A stretch of DNA of 64,000 nt from the NCBI RefSeq assembly GCF_003576645.1, contig NC_044922.1:26323061-26387060 (forward strand), given 5' to 3'. The first letter of the stretch is position 1, and each line of letters opens with the position of its first letter. Source of the stretch: Ipomoea triloba. Its lineage: Eukaryota > Streptophyta > Magnoliopsida > Solanales > Convolvulaceae. A program made the position numbers and the translations under genes. Shown piece after piece: positions 33,203-43,895 of this stretch. Under the pieces are notes generated by a model. That model saw only the letters and a program-made list of their open reading frames with translations, was not told the DNA's origin and did no database searches.

Positions 33203-33693
33203 ATGGCTTCTTCTTCTTCTTCTTCCTCTTCATCTACTACTGCCTGGATGTATGATGTTTTCTTGAGTTTTAGAGGAGAGACACGAAAATCCTTTACTGA
33301 TCATCTTTATGAAGATTTGCGTCAGGCTGGAATTAACACCTTTCGAGACGATGAAGAAATTCGAAAAGGTGAGAACATCTCTGCTGAGCTATTGAAGGCC
33401 ATCGAGGGGTCCAAGATATCCATCATCGTATTTTCCAAAACATATGCCCAATCCAGATGGTGTCTTGATGAACTAGTGAAGATTCTAGATTGTAAGAAAA
33501 ATTTGCAACAGGTGGTTCTGCCAATATTCTACAACGTTGATCCTTTAGAGGTTCGTAAACAAACAGGCGAATTTGGTAAAGCATTGGCTCGACATCAACA
33601 ACGATTTGATGATCAAAAAGTTGATGAGTGGAAAATTGCACTCACTACTGTTGCTGATTTGTCCGGATGGGATTTACAGACCATGACAAACGG
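33203..33693 (+). pseudogene. TNL-D, TIR exon without NB-ARC or LRR
   Basis: A complete TIR exon begins with the ATG at 33203 (MASSSSSSSSSTTAWMYDVF) and ends at the usual ACGG/GTAAAT donor, about 163 codons. All TIR motifs are present; PSEVRKQ is changed to PLEVRKQ. Intron-like sequence follows, is interrupted by a MITE at about 33737, resumes near 34200 and then gives way to flank-like and Helitron-like sequence; the NB-ARC exon never appears. Reading through the donor gives a stop within a few codons, so a TIR-only protein of about 164 residues could be made. TIR-only proteins are known in plants, but here truncation is the simpler reading. Confidence 0.8.
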
Positions 33694-33736
33694 GTAAATC
33701 CTCTTTTCAATTTTGTTTTTGTTTTTATTTTAGTTG

Positions 33737-34181
33737 GGTCAAACTTGTGTGAGACCGTCTCACGGATCTTTAATTTATTGGTGAGACGGGTCGGGTAGGG
33801 TCGAAGCAACATGCAAATGTCATACTTATATGTGCAAATCTCACACTTATATGCTCAAATATAACACTAATCAAAAATACAATTTTTGTTACTTATAAGA
33901 GAAAAAGTAATACATTTTTCATAATAAGTAATGTTGACAAGTGTCTCTCACTTATAAAGGCAAATATAGTACTTTTGAGGAAAAATGTAATACTTTTAAA
34001 TCGAAATGTAAAAATATTGTATTTTCCCTTAAAAGTATTACATTTACCCTAATAAGTAACAAAAATTTTATTCCTGATTAGTATTACATTTGAGCATATA
34101 AATATGACATTTGTGCATATAAGTGTTAAATTTGCATCTTGACCCGACCCGTCTCATGGTGAGACGGTTTCACACAAGTTT
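33737..34181. mobile_element. MITE in the TNL-D intron
   Basis: The terminal inverted repeats read AACTTGTGTGAGACCGTCTC at the left and the complement of AACTTGTGTGAAACCGTCTC at the right. The interior holds further mirrored motifs such as TTATATGTGCAAAT and CTAATCAAAAATACAATTTTTG. TNL-A and TNL-E lack it. Confidence 0.75.
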
Positions 34182-35030
34182 TTGCAATTTTAGTTTTAGT
34201 ATTTTTTTTTTTTGTTGGGTGATAGTATGATATATTTGTCAGAATTTGGCTCACAAACTCATATTGTCAATAATATGAACGATTTTGATTTTAAAAATAA
34301 AATTGTACGTATGACATTGCTGTCTGTTAAATTGGATTGTTGTGCCCAAAGGTCTAACAATCTTCTTCATCATTGCAGTTTATTAATTAATCTTTTAGTA
34401 CCAACCCTATTCACTACTTCACAGTAAGTTTTGTCGGAGGTGATAATGCCAATTATATTGCATATCTATATATCTATATATATAATATATAATAACAGAA
34501 GTGCCTGAAACAGTTTTCCCGCCCAAACTAAAGGACATTTTAGTAATAATATAATTAATATAATTAAATTAAAATAATTATTATTTTGTTAATAATATAA
34601 TTATTATAATTAATATATCACCTACTAATCAGCCAAATTTCCTAAACCACTCCCCATCCCCACCCCTCTTAATTTCTTACCTTTTTCACCTCTATCTCTC
34701 TCTCTTCCTTAATTTCTATATAAACTATTGCTTGTAACCATAATCATATAAACTAGAGAAGTGGGAAACAATGATTCCTAATTCGTATTAGAATTACGTT
34801 TTCGGTTTCGAAAAATAAAAAAAAAAAAGTTTTCGGTTTTCCTTCTCAAAAAATGTTTGAAACCCTCTCATTTTCTTTGTTCATCTCCTCGATCCTCACC
34901 CGTAGGTATGTATCTTCCTGCACTCTATCTTTTGAATTTGTATGCACGTAAAGTATAAATGCGTTTATTTACGGATTTGATTTTGGTTTTGGTTTTGGTT
35001 TTGGTTTTGGTTGTGTGATGTAAAGAAACA

Positions 35031-35392
35031 ATGGATGATATAAGGCAACAAAAATCTATATGGTGCAAATTCAATGATGATGCCGGGTTGGTTTGGGCCA
35101 CGATGAGGTCGTTTCGATCTCCTTTGCTCAATCTGTATCGGGTCCATTGAGTTTTGAAGCCAACAAAGATTTTAATATGGTTTGTTTTTTAGGAGTTCTC
35201 CATTTGAAAGAGGGTGATGCTCGGCCGCAAGGAGGGAGACCAAGATGGGCAGCGCCACCAAATTCTAAGATGGATAATTGGTTGATTCTCTTGAAGAAGA
35301 TTGCTCAGTCTCATAATTTGCTTCCTGAGTTTGATGTATGGAGAAGAAGTGTGTTGAAAAAGATATTGGGGTATTTTCTAAATAGTTGTTAG
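35031..35392 (+). pseudogene. possible captured gene fragment, function unknown
   Basis: An ATG at 35031 opens a 39-codon frame (MDDIRQQKSIWCKFNDDAGL); an overlapping frame that is open to 35392 contains RPRWAAPPNSKMDNWLILL and ends LGYFLNSC. The second frame has no good ATG near its start. Base composition here is less AT-rich than in the surroundings. I do not recognise a family, and it could be two exons of a truncated host gene. Confidence 0.3.
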
Positions 35393-35781
35393 AGTTGATT
35401 GGGTTAGTGTGGTTTTTTATTCTATCAGATTTCTATTTTTTTTATTAAAATGCATCTTATTATTTATATACACAAGAACTGTTGTCCATTGTCACATTCT
35501 TAGTGGCATTTTTTTAATCAATTCCTTTTAACTTTTTTAATCTTGTAGGCGTAGAAGTTTATTTGCAGATGTAGAAAATTGTAACTTTACTATTTCTTAT
35601 GAAGAGATAGTTAAACTGGCAGATTATGAAGAGATATTTCTATATTAAATCTGTATTTTTTAGTGTGTAATTGATATTTTTTTAAAGAGAAGTATTGTGT
35701 ACTGCTTTACTTTATAAGTAAAACTAAATTTAATAATTTTCTCTACTTTTTAATAATTGCCTCCCTCACAACTTATTAGTC

Positions 35782-35819
<38 letters not shown>

Positions 35820-36039
35820 TAATAATAATAATAATAATAAATTAATATTAAATTTTGGGGTATTTTTATAATTATATTAAATTTATAATTATATTAAATT
35901 TAATCATATGAAAATTAATATTAAAATTTTTATGAACGAAAAGGAAATGAATATTACACGGGAATCTGTTATTAATATTTTTTTACTAATTGGCAAGGAA
36001 TCATGCCAATTAATTGGCAATTATTAGGAAAAAGGAATG

Positions 36040-36960
36040 GAAAGTAATATTAATTCTTTTGATGAAGGAAAATGGAAATGAATATATTCAAAAGAAAATG
36101 GTATATTATGAAAAATGGAATGAATATATTAATATTTCACTGAAAATATAACACAACTTTTCTCTACGAAAAAATTAGTAACCACCAAATGAATGATTAG
36201 GAAAAAATTATAAAGGAAAAGGGAATGTAAAATAATATTAATTCTTTTTATGAAGGAAAAAGGAAATGAATATATTCAAATGGAAATGAAATATTAGGAA
36301 AAACAAAATGAACATATTGATATTTCACTGGAAATATAACACAGCTTTCTTTACGAACAAATTAGTAACCGCCAAATGAAATATTAGGAAAAATTTATGA
36401 TGGAAAAAAGAATGAAAATGAATATTAATTTTTTTATGAAAGGAAAATGGAAATGAATATATTTATAAGGAAATGAAATATTAGGAAAAACGAAATGAAT
36501 ATATTAATATTTCACTGGAAATATAACACAACTTTTCATATGAAAAAATTAGTAAACAACAAATGAAATATTAGGAAAAAGTTATGAAGGAAAAAGAAAT
36601 GAAAATCAATATTAATTATTTTTATGAAGGAAAAATGAAATGAATATATTTAAAAGGAAATGAAATATTAAGAAAAACGAAATGAGTATATTAATATTTC
36701 ACTGGAAATATAGCATAGCTTTTCCTACAAAAGAATTAGTAACCAACAAATGAAATATTAGGAAAAAATTATGAAGAAAAAAGGAATGACAATCAATAAT
36801 TCTTTTTATAAATGAAAAAAGAAATGAATATATACAAAAGAAAATTAAAATATTAAGAAAAATGAAATGAATATATTAATATTTCCAAATGAATATATTC
36901 AAAAGGAAATTAAAATATTTAGAAAAATGAAATGAATATATTAATATTTCATTGAAAATA
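36040..36960. repeat. satellite-like tandem array, about five units of about 187 bp
   Basis: The motif GGAAATGAATATATT recurs near 36070, 36262, 36447, 36633 and 36818. It is followed each time by AATATTTCACTGGAAATATA-like and AGTAACC(A/G)CCAAATGAA-like blocks. The units have diverged by substitutions and small indels. Confidence 0.8.
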
Positions 36961-38748
36961 TAATCGGTAATTATATTATTATAATTACATGAATTAAATA
37001 TTAATTAATTAATTAATTATATTAATTATTAGTTATATTAATAAATACTACTACTCGATAATAATTAATATTTATTAACTAGAAGGTTGAGCAATCATCT
37101 CACCAACTTTATATGTCGTTGATCAAAGTAATTAGTACACGTGTGACATGAACACTGTAGAAGATCGAACATATTTAATATATAATAATAAAAATTTTTG
37201 TATATATGAATTGATATTTCTGCTAACGAAAAATAACTAATTTAGTGTAATTGACAAATAATAATTGCCTAATAATTATTATGGTAATTAAGCTAAATAT
37301 TGGTCGTTGAATTTATTTTTATACTCCGTAATAACTAAAGTTAAATTATTTTTCATTTTCCATATTTATTTTTGTAATAATATAATTACTTAAATTATAT
37401 TAAATATTGATCTTTTTAAGATAATTGTAAACAAACAAGTCATATATTATTCAATTAATTGAGTGATACATTTGAACTAATCTTATAATCAAATAAATGT
37501 ACATGTTCAATATTGGATTTGTTAAAATAATTTTATCTTTAATTTTATTATCTAAATAAATAATAAAAAAAATATTTATCTGTGAATCGCACGGGTAATT
37601 GGACAATTATTTGCTCTAATTCAAGCAAAGAAAACATCAAAAAACATAATCAATCCAACCAATTTCATAAATTGTGGTATATAATATTCGATGCTATAAT
37701 TTATATAAAAAATACAAAGGCATTTCAGTCTTCAATTACTGACTTTTCAAAAAAATAAACATAAAAGTATCGCATGTTCAACTTACTTTGTATGAAAATG
37801 ATCGAAATGCCTTTGTGTTTAACGACATTTCAACTATTTTGTTGACGGGAGACAAAAAATGGTCATGCCGTAATAATACTAGGACCAATGTGGAAATTCT
37901 GATAAAAAAGGACTAAAATTGATTGTCATCTATCAATCTAAGACCAAAAATGAAATTAACTCTTATATCTATATATAATAATTTAATAAATGTAAATTTC
38001 ATTTTAATTGCATAAACAACACGAACAATAATCATTTTTAAAATTAAATTATTGTGATATTTATATCTATTGGCAGTGATGAGGATATCAAAACATTTTT
38101 GCTTAAGGATAAATCATGAACACTTTTTTTTTGAACCAATCATGAACACTTAATATGGTTGATGTTAGCATCACCATCAATGGTTTATTGTGGGTTTTTG
38201 GAATGAGTTCTACTATACATACTCCCAAATTCTACTCTCTTACTTTTACTCTATGAGGTGGCAAACAATGATTGATTATTTTCATTATTTTGGTCCACAG
38301 AAAGTATCTACATCAAGAACATGTGAGAGGGAATAAAAGTTGGGAGTATAAAATGAGAGTCTATCAAGTATTTTCCTTTTGGAATAGTAATGTATGACAT
38401 GGAAGAAAGAGAAAGGAGGAAAGAGAAGAATGGGGATCATATGCAAGAGAGGTATTTTGGAACAGTGCAAATATAAGAGAAGGGACAGCTGTTGTGCTCG
38501 TTTCGCACACTGAAGGTTTTTTTCCTTCCGATTATTTTCTTTTTTCTAATCACACTTACAAAACTCTTCAAAAATTACAAAAAAAACTTCATTCACGATG
38601 CATGTGGGGTCTAGGAAAAAGACAAAAGTTAAAACATGTCACGTGAATGATCCTGTACCATGATTGCTGGAAAATATCATAATGTTTTATACTTTTATGT
38701 GGATGGTCCCATTACGTAGAATTATTGGTGTAGTGGGAAATTATTAAG

Positions 38749-38770
38749 AAGACCAAGTCAATCAAATATA
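38749..38770. promoter_or_regulatory. conserved W-box element upstream of TNL-E
   Basis: AAGACCAAGTCAATCAAAT lies about 190 bp upstream of the ATG, as in TNL-A. The whole upstream kilobase from about 37840 is close to that of TNL-A. Confidence 0.5.
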
Positions 38771-38953
38771 TGGTAGTGTACACATAGCAATCTTACGTTG
38801 GATTGTCTATGAAATTTCGATTGAATTTGGCAGTGGCCGGAAGGAAATTTCCATTACGGTATCGTCTATCTACACACGCATTTATCAAGCTCTTTAAATC
38901 TATAGAAACTAGCAAATCAAGATAGAAGATATATAGTGTTCTCAATTTCAAAT

Positions 38954-41900
38954 ATGGCTTCTTCTTCTTCTTCATCTTCATCTACTACTGCATGGGTGTA
39001 TGATGTTTTCTTGAGTTTTAAAGGAGAGACACGGAAATCTTTTACTGATCATCTTTATGAAGATTTACGTCAGGCTGGAATTAACACCTTTCGAGACGAT
39101 GAAGAAATTCGAAAAGGTGAGAACATCTCCGATGAACTATTGAAGGCCATCGAGGGGTCCAAGATATCCATCATCGTATTTTCCAAAACTTATGCCCAGT
39201 CCAGATGGTGTCTTGATGAACTAGTAAAGATTTTAGACTGTAAGAAAAATTTGCAACAGATGGTTCTGCCTATATTCTACAACGTTGATCCTTCCGAGGT
39301 TCGTAAACAAACAGGTGAATTTGGTAAGGCATTGGCTCGACATCGACAACGATTTGATGATCAAAAAATTGATGAGTGGAAAGTTGCACTCACTACTGTT
39401 GTTGATTTGTCCGGATGGGATTTACAAACCATGACAAACGGGTAAATCCTCTTTTCATTTTTTTGGGTGATAGTATGATATATTTGTCAGAATTTGGCTC
39501 ACAAACTCATATTGTCAATAATAAAAAAAACTCATATTGTCAATAATATTAATTATGTTAGTTTTGCTAATTAATAATTGCGTCCTAGCATCTATACATG
39601 CATCTTTACGGATGGATTAATATTTTTGGTAAAACAAGCTAATTAAGAAGAATCTGCACTGTGTATTTCAATTTATTTGTCATAAATATTAACTCCTTTT
39701 AGAAATTATAATTATGGATTGATTATAAGAGTTGTTTACCTCAAATTAAACAATATAATGGAACCATGAGAGACTAAATATACATATTTCGTTTTCCGTA
39801 ACGTGTGCTCTATTTAATTTCTTAGTTTTATGTTTTCCACCTATATTTTCTTTAATGATTTATATTGACATGCATTCATTGGAAAAAATGTGATAGGTAT
39901 GAATCTAAGTTCATCAAAAAAATTACTGAAGAGGTAATGCGGGAAGTGAATCGTACATACATTAATGTTGCAAAGTATCCCGTTGGAATTGAATCTCATG
40001 TGAGTGATATACTTCATTTATTGCAAACTCAAAAACATAATGATATCAAGATGTTTGGAATTTTTGGCATGGGTGGTGTGGGAAAAACAACCCTTTTTGG
40101 AATTTTTGGCATGGGTGGTGTGGGAAAAACAACCCTTGCTGGAATTTTTGGCATGGGTGGTGTGGGAAAAACAACCCTTGCCAAAGCCATTTACAACTTG
40201 AGTTTGGGAAAAACAACCCTTGCCAAAGCCATTTACAACTTGAGTTTTCAAAAGTTTACCCTTGCCAAAGCCATTTACAACTTGAGTTTTCAAAAGTTTG
40301 AAATTGCCAAAGCCATTTACAACTTGAGTTTTCAAAAGTTTGAAAATTGTTGCTTTATCGCAAACATTAGATCACAAGCTTCGGATGGGTACAATGGTTT
40401 AGTTCGTCTGCAAGAAAAACTTCTTTGCAAAACACTGAACGGAAAGAAACTTGAAATAGATAATGTTGATGAAGGAATAAGTTTGATTAAAGAAAGACTG
40501 CGATCAAAGAGTGTTCTTATTGTTCTTGATGACATAGATGACACTCGTCAACTAGAATCATTAGCAGGACAACGGAATTGGTTTGGTTCAGGGAGCACAA
40601 TTATAATAACAACTAGAGATGTTCAGTTGTTGAGTGACCTGGAAGCACATGAGAAGTACATGGTAGAAACGTTAAGCCATGATGAATCCTTGCAACTGTT
40701 GAGTTGGCATGCTTTTGGTGTTCCTATACCATTAGAGGAGTATATTGAACTATCCAAAAGGATAGCAAGTTATACTGATGGACTTCCACTAGCACTTACA
40801 ATTATAGGTTCTCATTTGCGTGGCAAATCAGTGCAAGAATGGAGTGATGATGCTGAGAAATTAAAAGGGATACCTAATGATGATGTTCTAAAAATTCTTA
40901 AAATAAGTTATGATTCACTTGATGATGATACACAGAATATCTTTCTTGATATTGCTTGTTTTTTTATTGGGCAAAACAAAAATGACACTTCTATGATATT
41001 GGAAGCTTGTGGTTTTTATGCTAAAAGTGGAATAAGAATTTTGATTGAAAGATGCTTGTTGACAACATATGGAGGTGGAGAGTTTGAAACGCTTCAGATG
41101 CATGATTTAGTACGAGATTTGGGAAGAGAAATTGTTCGAAAAGAATCTTCGCGAGAGCCGGGCAAACAAAGTAGATTGATTGACCCAAAGGATGTCTTTG
41201 ATGTTCTTCCCGGGAACAAGGTAACATATTTCCTTTGTATTTAAATTATTCTAGTTAATTCATTTGCTTTCTATACTTAACTTTATTAAAATCAAAGATT
41301 TCAAAATATCTAAAATCTAAAATATTGTTATATAAATGTTTTATTTTTATAGGGAACAAAAGCAATTGAAGGGATGATTGTAAATTCTAACATGTTAAAG
41401 ATTGTGCCTTTGAATACTCAAATATTCAAAAAGATGGTAAAGTTACGAATACTCATTTTGAATGGTACGTGTCTTAGCGGATCTTTTAAATATTTATCCA
41501 ATGAGCTCAGGTTGCTTAGATTACACTATTGCCATTTGAGTTGCATACCATCTAATTTTCGCTGTGAGAAACTTGTTGAGTTAGACATGAAAGGTAGCAA
41601 TATCAAAGAATTCCAATGCAATATGCAGGTTAGTATGTCTAATGTTTCTTTCAACATTAATTGCATATTTCTTAATTAAGAACTTTGACTAGAAAAATAT
41701 AAATTGATTAACCTTTTTTCTACTTTGTTTTTTCAACAGCATTTTAGATGCTTGAGGATCTTAAAGCTTGATAATTGTATACAACTTAAGAAAACTCCAA
41801 ACTTCACTGGGGCACATACTCTTCAAAAAGTATCCTTTAGGTGGTGTTCAAAGTTGGTCAAAGTACACCCATCAATTGGAAGTTTGGAGAGACTTGTTGA

Positions 41901-43894
41901 GTTAGAAATGCAAGGTTGTAATATCAAAGAATTCCAATGCAATATGCAGGTTAGTATGTCTAATGTTTCTTTCAACATTAATTGCATATTTCTTAATTAA
42001 GAACTGTAACTTGGAAAATAGAAATTAATTAAATCTTTTTTACTTTTTTTTTTCAACAGCATTTTAGATGCTTTAGGATCTTAAATTTTGATACATGTGA
42101 ACAACTTAAGAAAACACCAAACTTCACTGGGGCACATGCTCTTCAAAAAGTATCCTTTCAGTTTTGTTCAAATTTGGTCGAGGTACACCCATCAATTGGA
42201 AGTTTGGAGAGACTTGTTGAGTTACATTTTGAAAGGTGCAAGAAACTCAAGGTGCTTCCGAGTAGCATTTGCAACTTAAAATCACTTGAAGTTTTAGATT
42301 TAGATTATTGCAAAAAACTGAGGGAGCTTCCAATTGACTTGGGAAAGTTAGAGCAACTAAGAGAGTTACATGCTTGTGAAACTGACATCTCACATATACC
42401 ATTTTCTTTGGGATGCTTGAGAAATCTAAAGGAACTGAATCTGCGTCAGGACACTAAGAAATCACGTGATGGTGTTGCTTTTTTTGCACCTTCAGTTGCA
42501 AATTCGTGCTCCTTTGAAGTTATTGAGAATTTGACCTCATTGGTATCTTTAAATTTATCAGGAAGAAGTTGTAATCTTCAAAGCTTACCCTTCCGCCTTT
42601 GTCATCTTTCAAACTTGAAAGATCTTGGCTTGGAGGATTTCCAAAATCTTAGAGTGCTTGTAGAACTTCCTCCTAGTTTGGTGAGGCTCTCTGCAAACAA
42701 TTGTGTCTCATTGGTGAAAATAGTAACTGTATCAAACTTGAAGAAACTTGAAATGTTGTGTCTTGAAAACTGTAAAAGTTTGGTTGAGCTTCCAAACATG
42801 GAGAGTCTTTCATCCTTAGAATGTCTTCACATAAGCAATTGCAATGCTTTGAGTATTCCTGACAAGTATTTGCATGAAGAAGATTTTCCAATTGCTCTTA
42901 GGAGTTTGTCCTCCTCGTTGAATGAAATAGATTTAATGGGAAGTTATTATCTTCAAAGTTTACTATTAAGCCTTTGCCATCAATATTCCAATTTGATGTA
43001 TCTCTCCTTGGACGATCTGCAGAATCTTAGATCACTTCCACAACTTCCTCCTAATTTGTCGCTACTCTCTGCAAAGAATTGTGTCTCATTAGAAAAGATA
43101 GCAGATCTATCCAACTTGAAAAGACTTTGGTCACTAGATATTCAGAACTGCAAAAGTTTGGTTGAGCTTTTAGGCTTGGAGAGTGTTGGATCCTTACGTA
43201 GTCTTGGGATAGCAAATTGCAGCGGTTTGAGGATTCCTCCGATTGAAAAGTGGTTCAAGGTTAGTTAATTTTATATATATGTTCCCTTCATCTCAATCTG
43301 ATATTATATTAGAATAGATGGTAATAACTAGTTATGGTATTAATAATTGTTATATTGTATGTCTGTATTCCGTAATGTAGGTACATCCCTGCAGAGATGA
43401 TAGTGTCGATATTTTTGTGGGAGTAGTTGACCAGGGTACAATAGTCAGCAGTCTTTTTGTCGTGTGTCCATTCATTGTGATTGATTATAGTGAAATTGAT
43501 TATGCTGATGATGGTCGTAATAGAATTGATTTGAGTGTGAGAAGCAAAAGCAGTGGTGCTAATTGGATTCTGATGGAAGCCAAACCCGAATATAAGTTGT
43601 CGGGCATGTTTGAGGTTCCAATAATGATGGGAGAAGAATTGGAGGTGTATGCAGAACTCCATCCTTGGCAGAAGATATTTTGTGTATGTGAAATACATAG
43701 AAACAGAGAAGGGGAAGTGCGTTTCTTTCCATCCACAAGGGGATGCATTCCTTCCTATAATATGGAAGATGGAGAGAAGAAGAGGAAGAGGAAAAGGAAG
43801 GTGGAGATAGGTAGAGGCGGACAGAGGCGTTTCCTTCCAATCACAAGGGGATTGATTCCTTGTGTTATGACCCAGCTGGGACAAGATGGACAAA
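38954..43894 (+). CDS. TNL-E, TIR-NB-ARC-LRR-C-JID receptor with P-loop triplication, cut by an N
   Basis: Exons inferred: 38954-39441, 39897-41220, 41353-41628, 41740-41949, 42060-43259 and 43381 to the N at 43895, 1,337 residues before the gap. It is the close paralog of TNL-A. Five in-frame 42-bp duplications insert 70 residues, so GMGGVGKTT occurs at residues 220-228, 234-242 and 248-256 and AKAIYNLS four times; such an NB fold is implausible. VLDDIDD, TTRD and MHDLVRDLG are present; the GLPL motif is DGLPLAL instead of GGLPLAL. Exon 41740-41949 is an extra hybrid exon (see the findings). The last exon has EIHRNREGEVRFFPSTRG and a basic repeated tail. If the 42-bp units are artefacts, the gene is intact. 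Confidence 0.88.
40057..40345. repeat. run of five exact 42-bp duplications in the NB-ARC exon of TNL-E
   Basis: Successive tandem steps start at 40057 (two steps of the same unit, to 40099 and 40141), 40164, 40216 and 40262, each with a 42-base offset. They add 210 bp without changing the frame. TNL-A, -B and -F have none of them. Confidence 0.95.
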
Positions 43895-43895
43895 N

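Larger units (their letters stand above)
34468..37600. mobile_element. Helitron-like block between TNL-D and TNL-E (tentative)
   Basis: TNL-flank homology stops near 34460 and resumes near 37840. The block begins with TCTATATATATAATATATAA, typical of the left side of some plant Helitrons, and near 37580-37596 has a short GTGAATCGCAC hairpin-like motif, as seen near Helitron 3' ends. A clear CTRR terminus is missing and no Rep/helicase is encoded. It carries a tandem array and a possible captured gene fragment, both common in Helitrons. Confidence 0.35.

Noticed and set aside
40018..40335. Minus-strand repetitive protein in the TNL-E NB-ARC exon
   Set aside because: It is the antisense shadow of the tandem 42-bp units.
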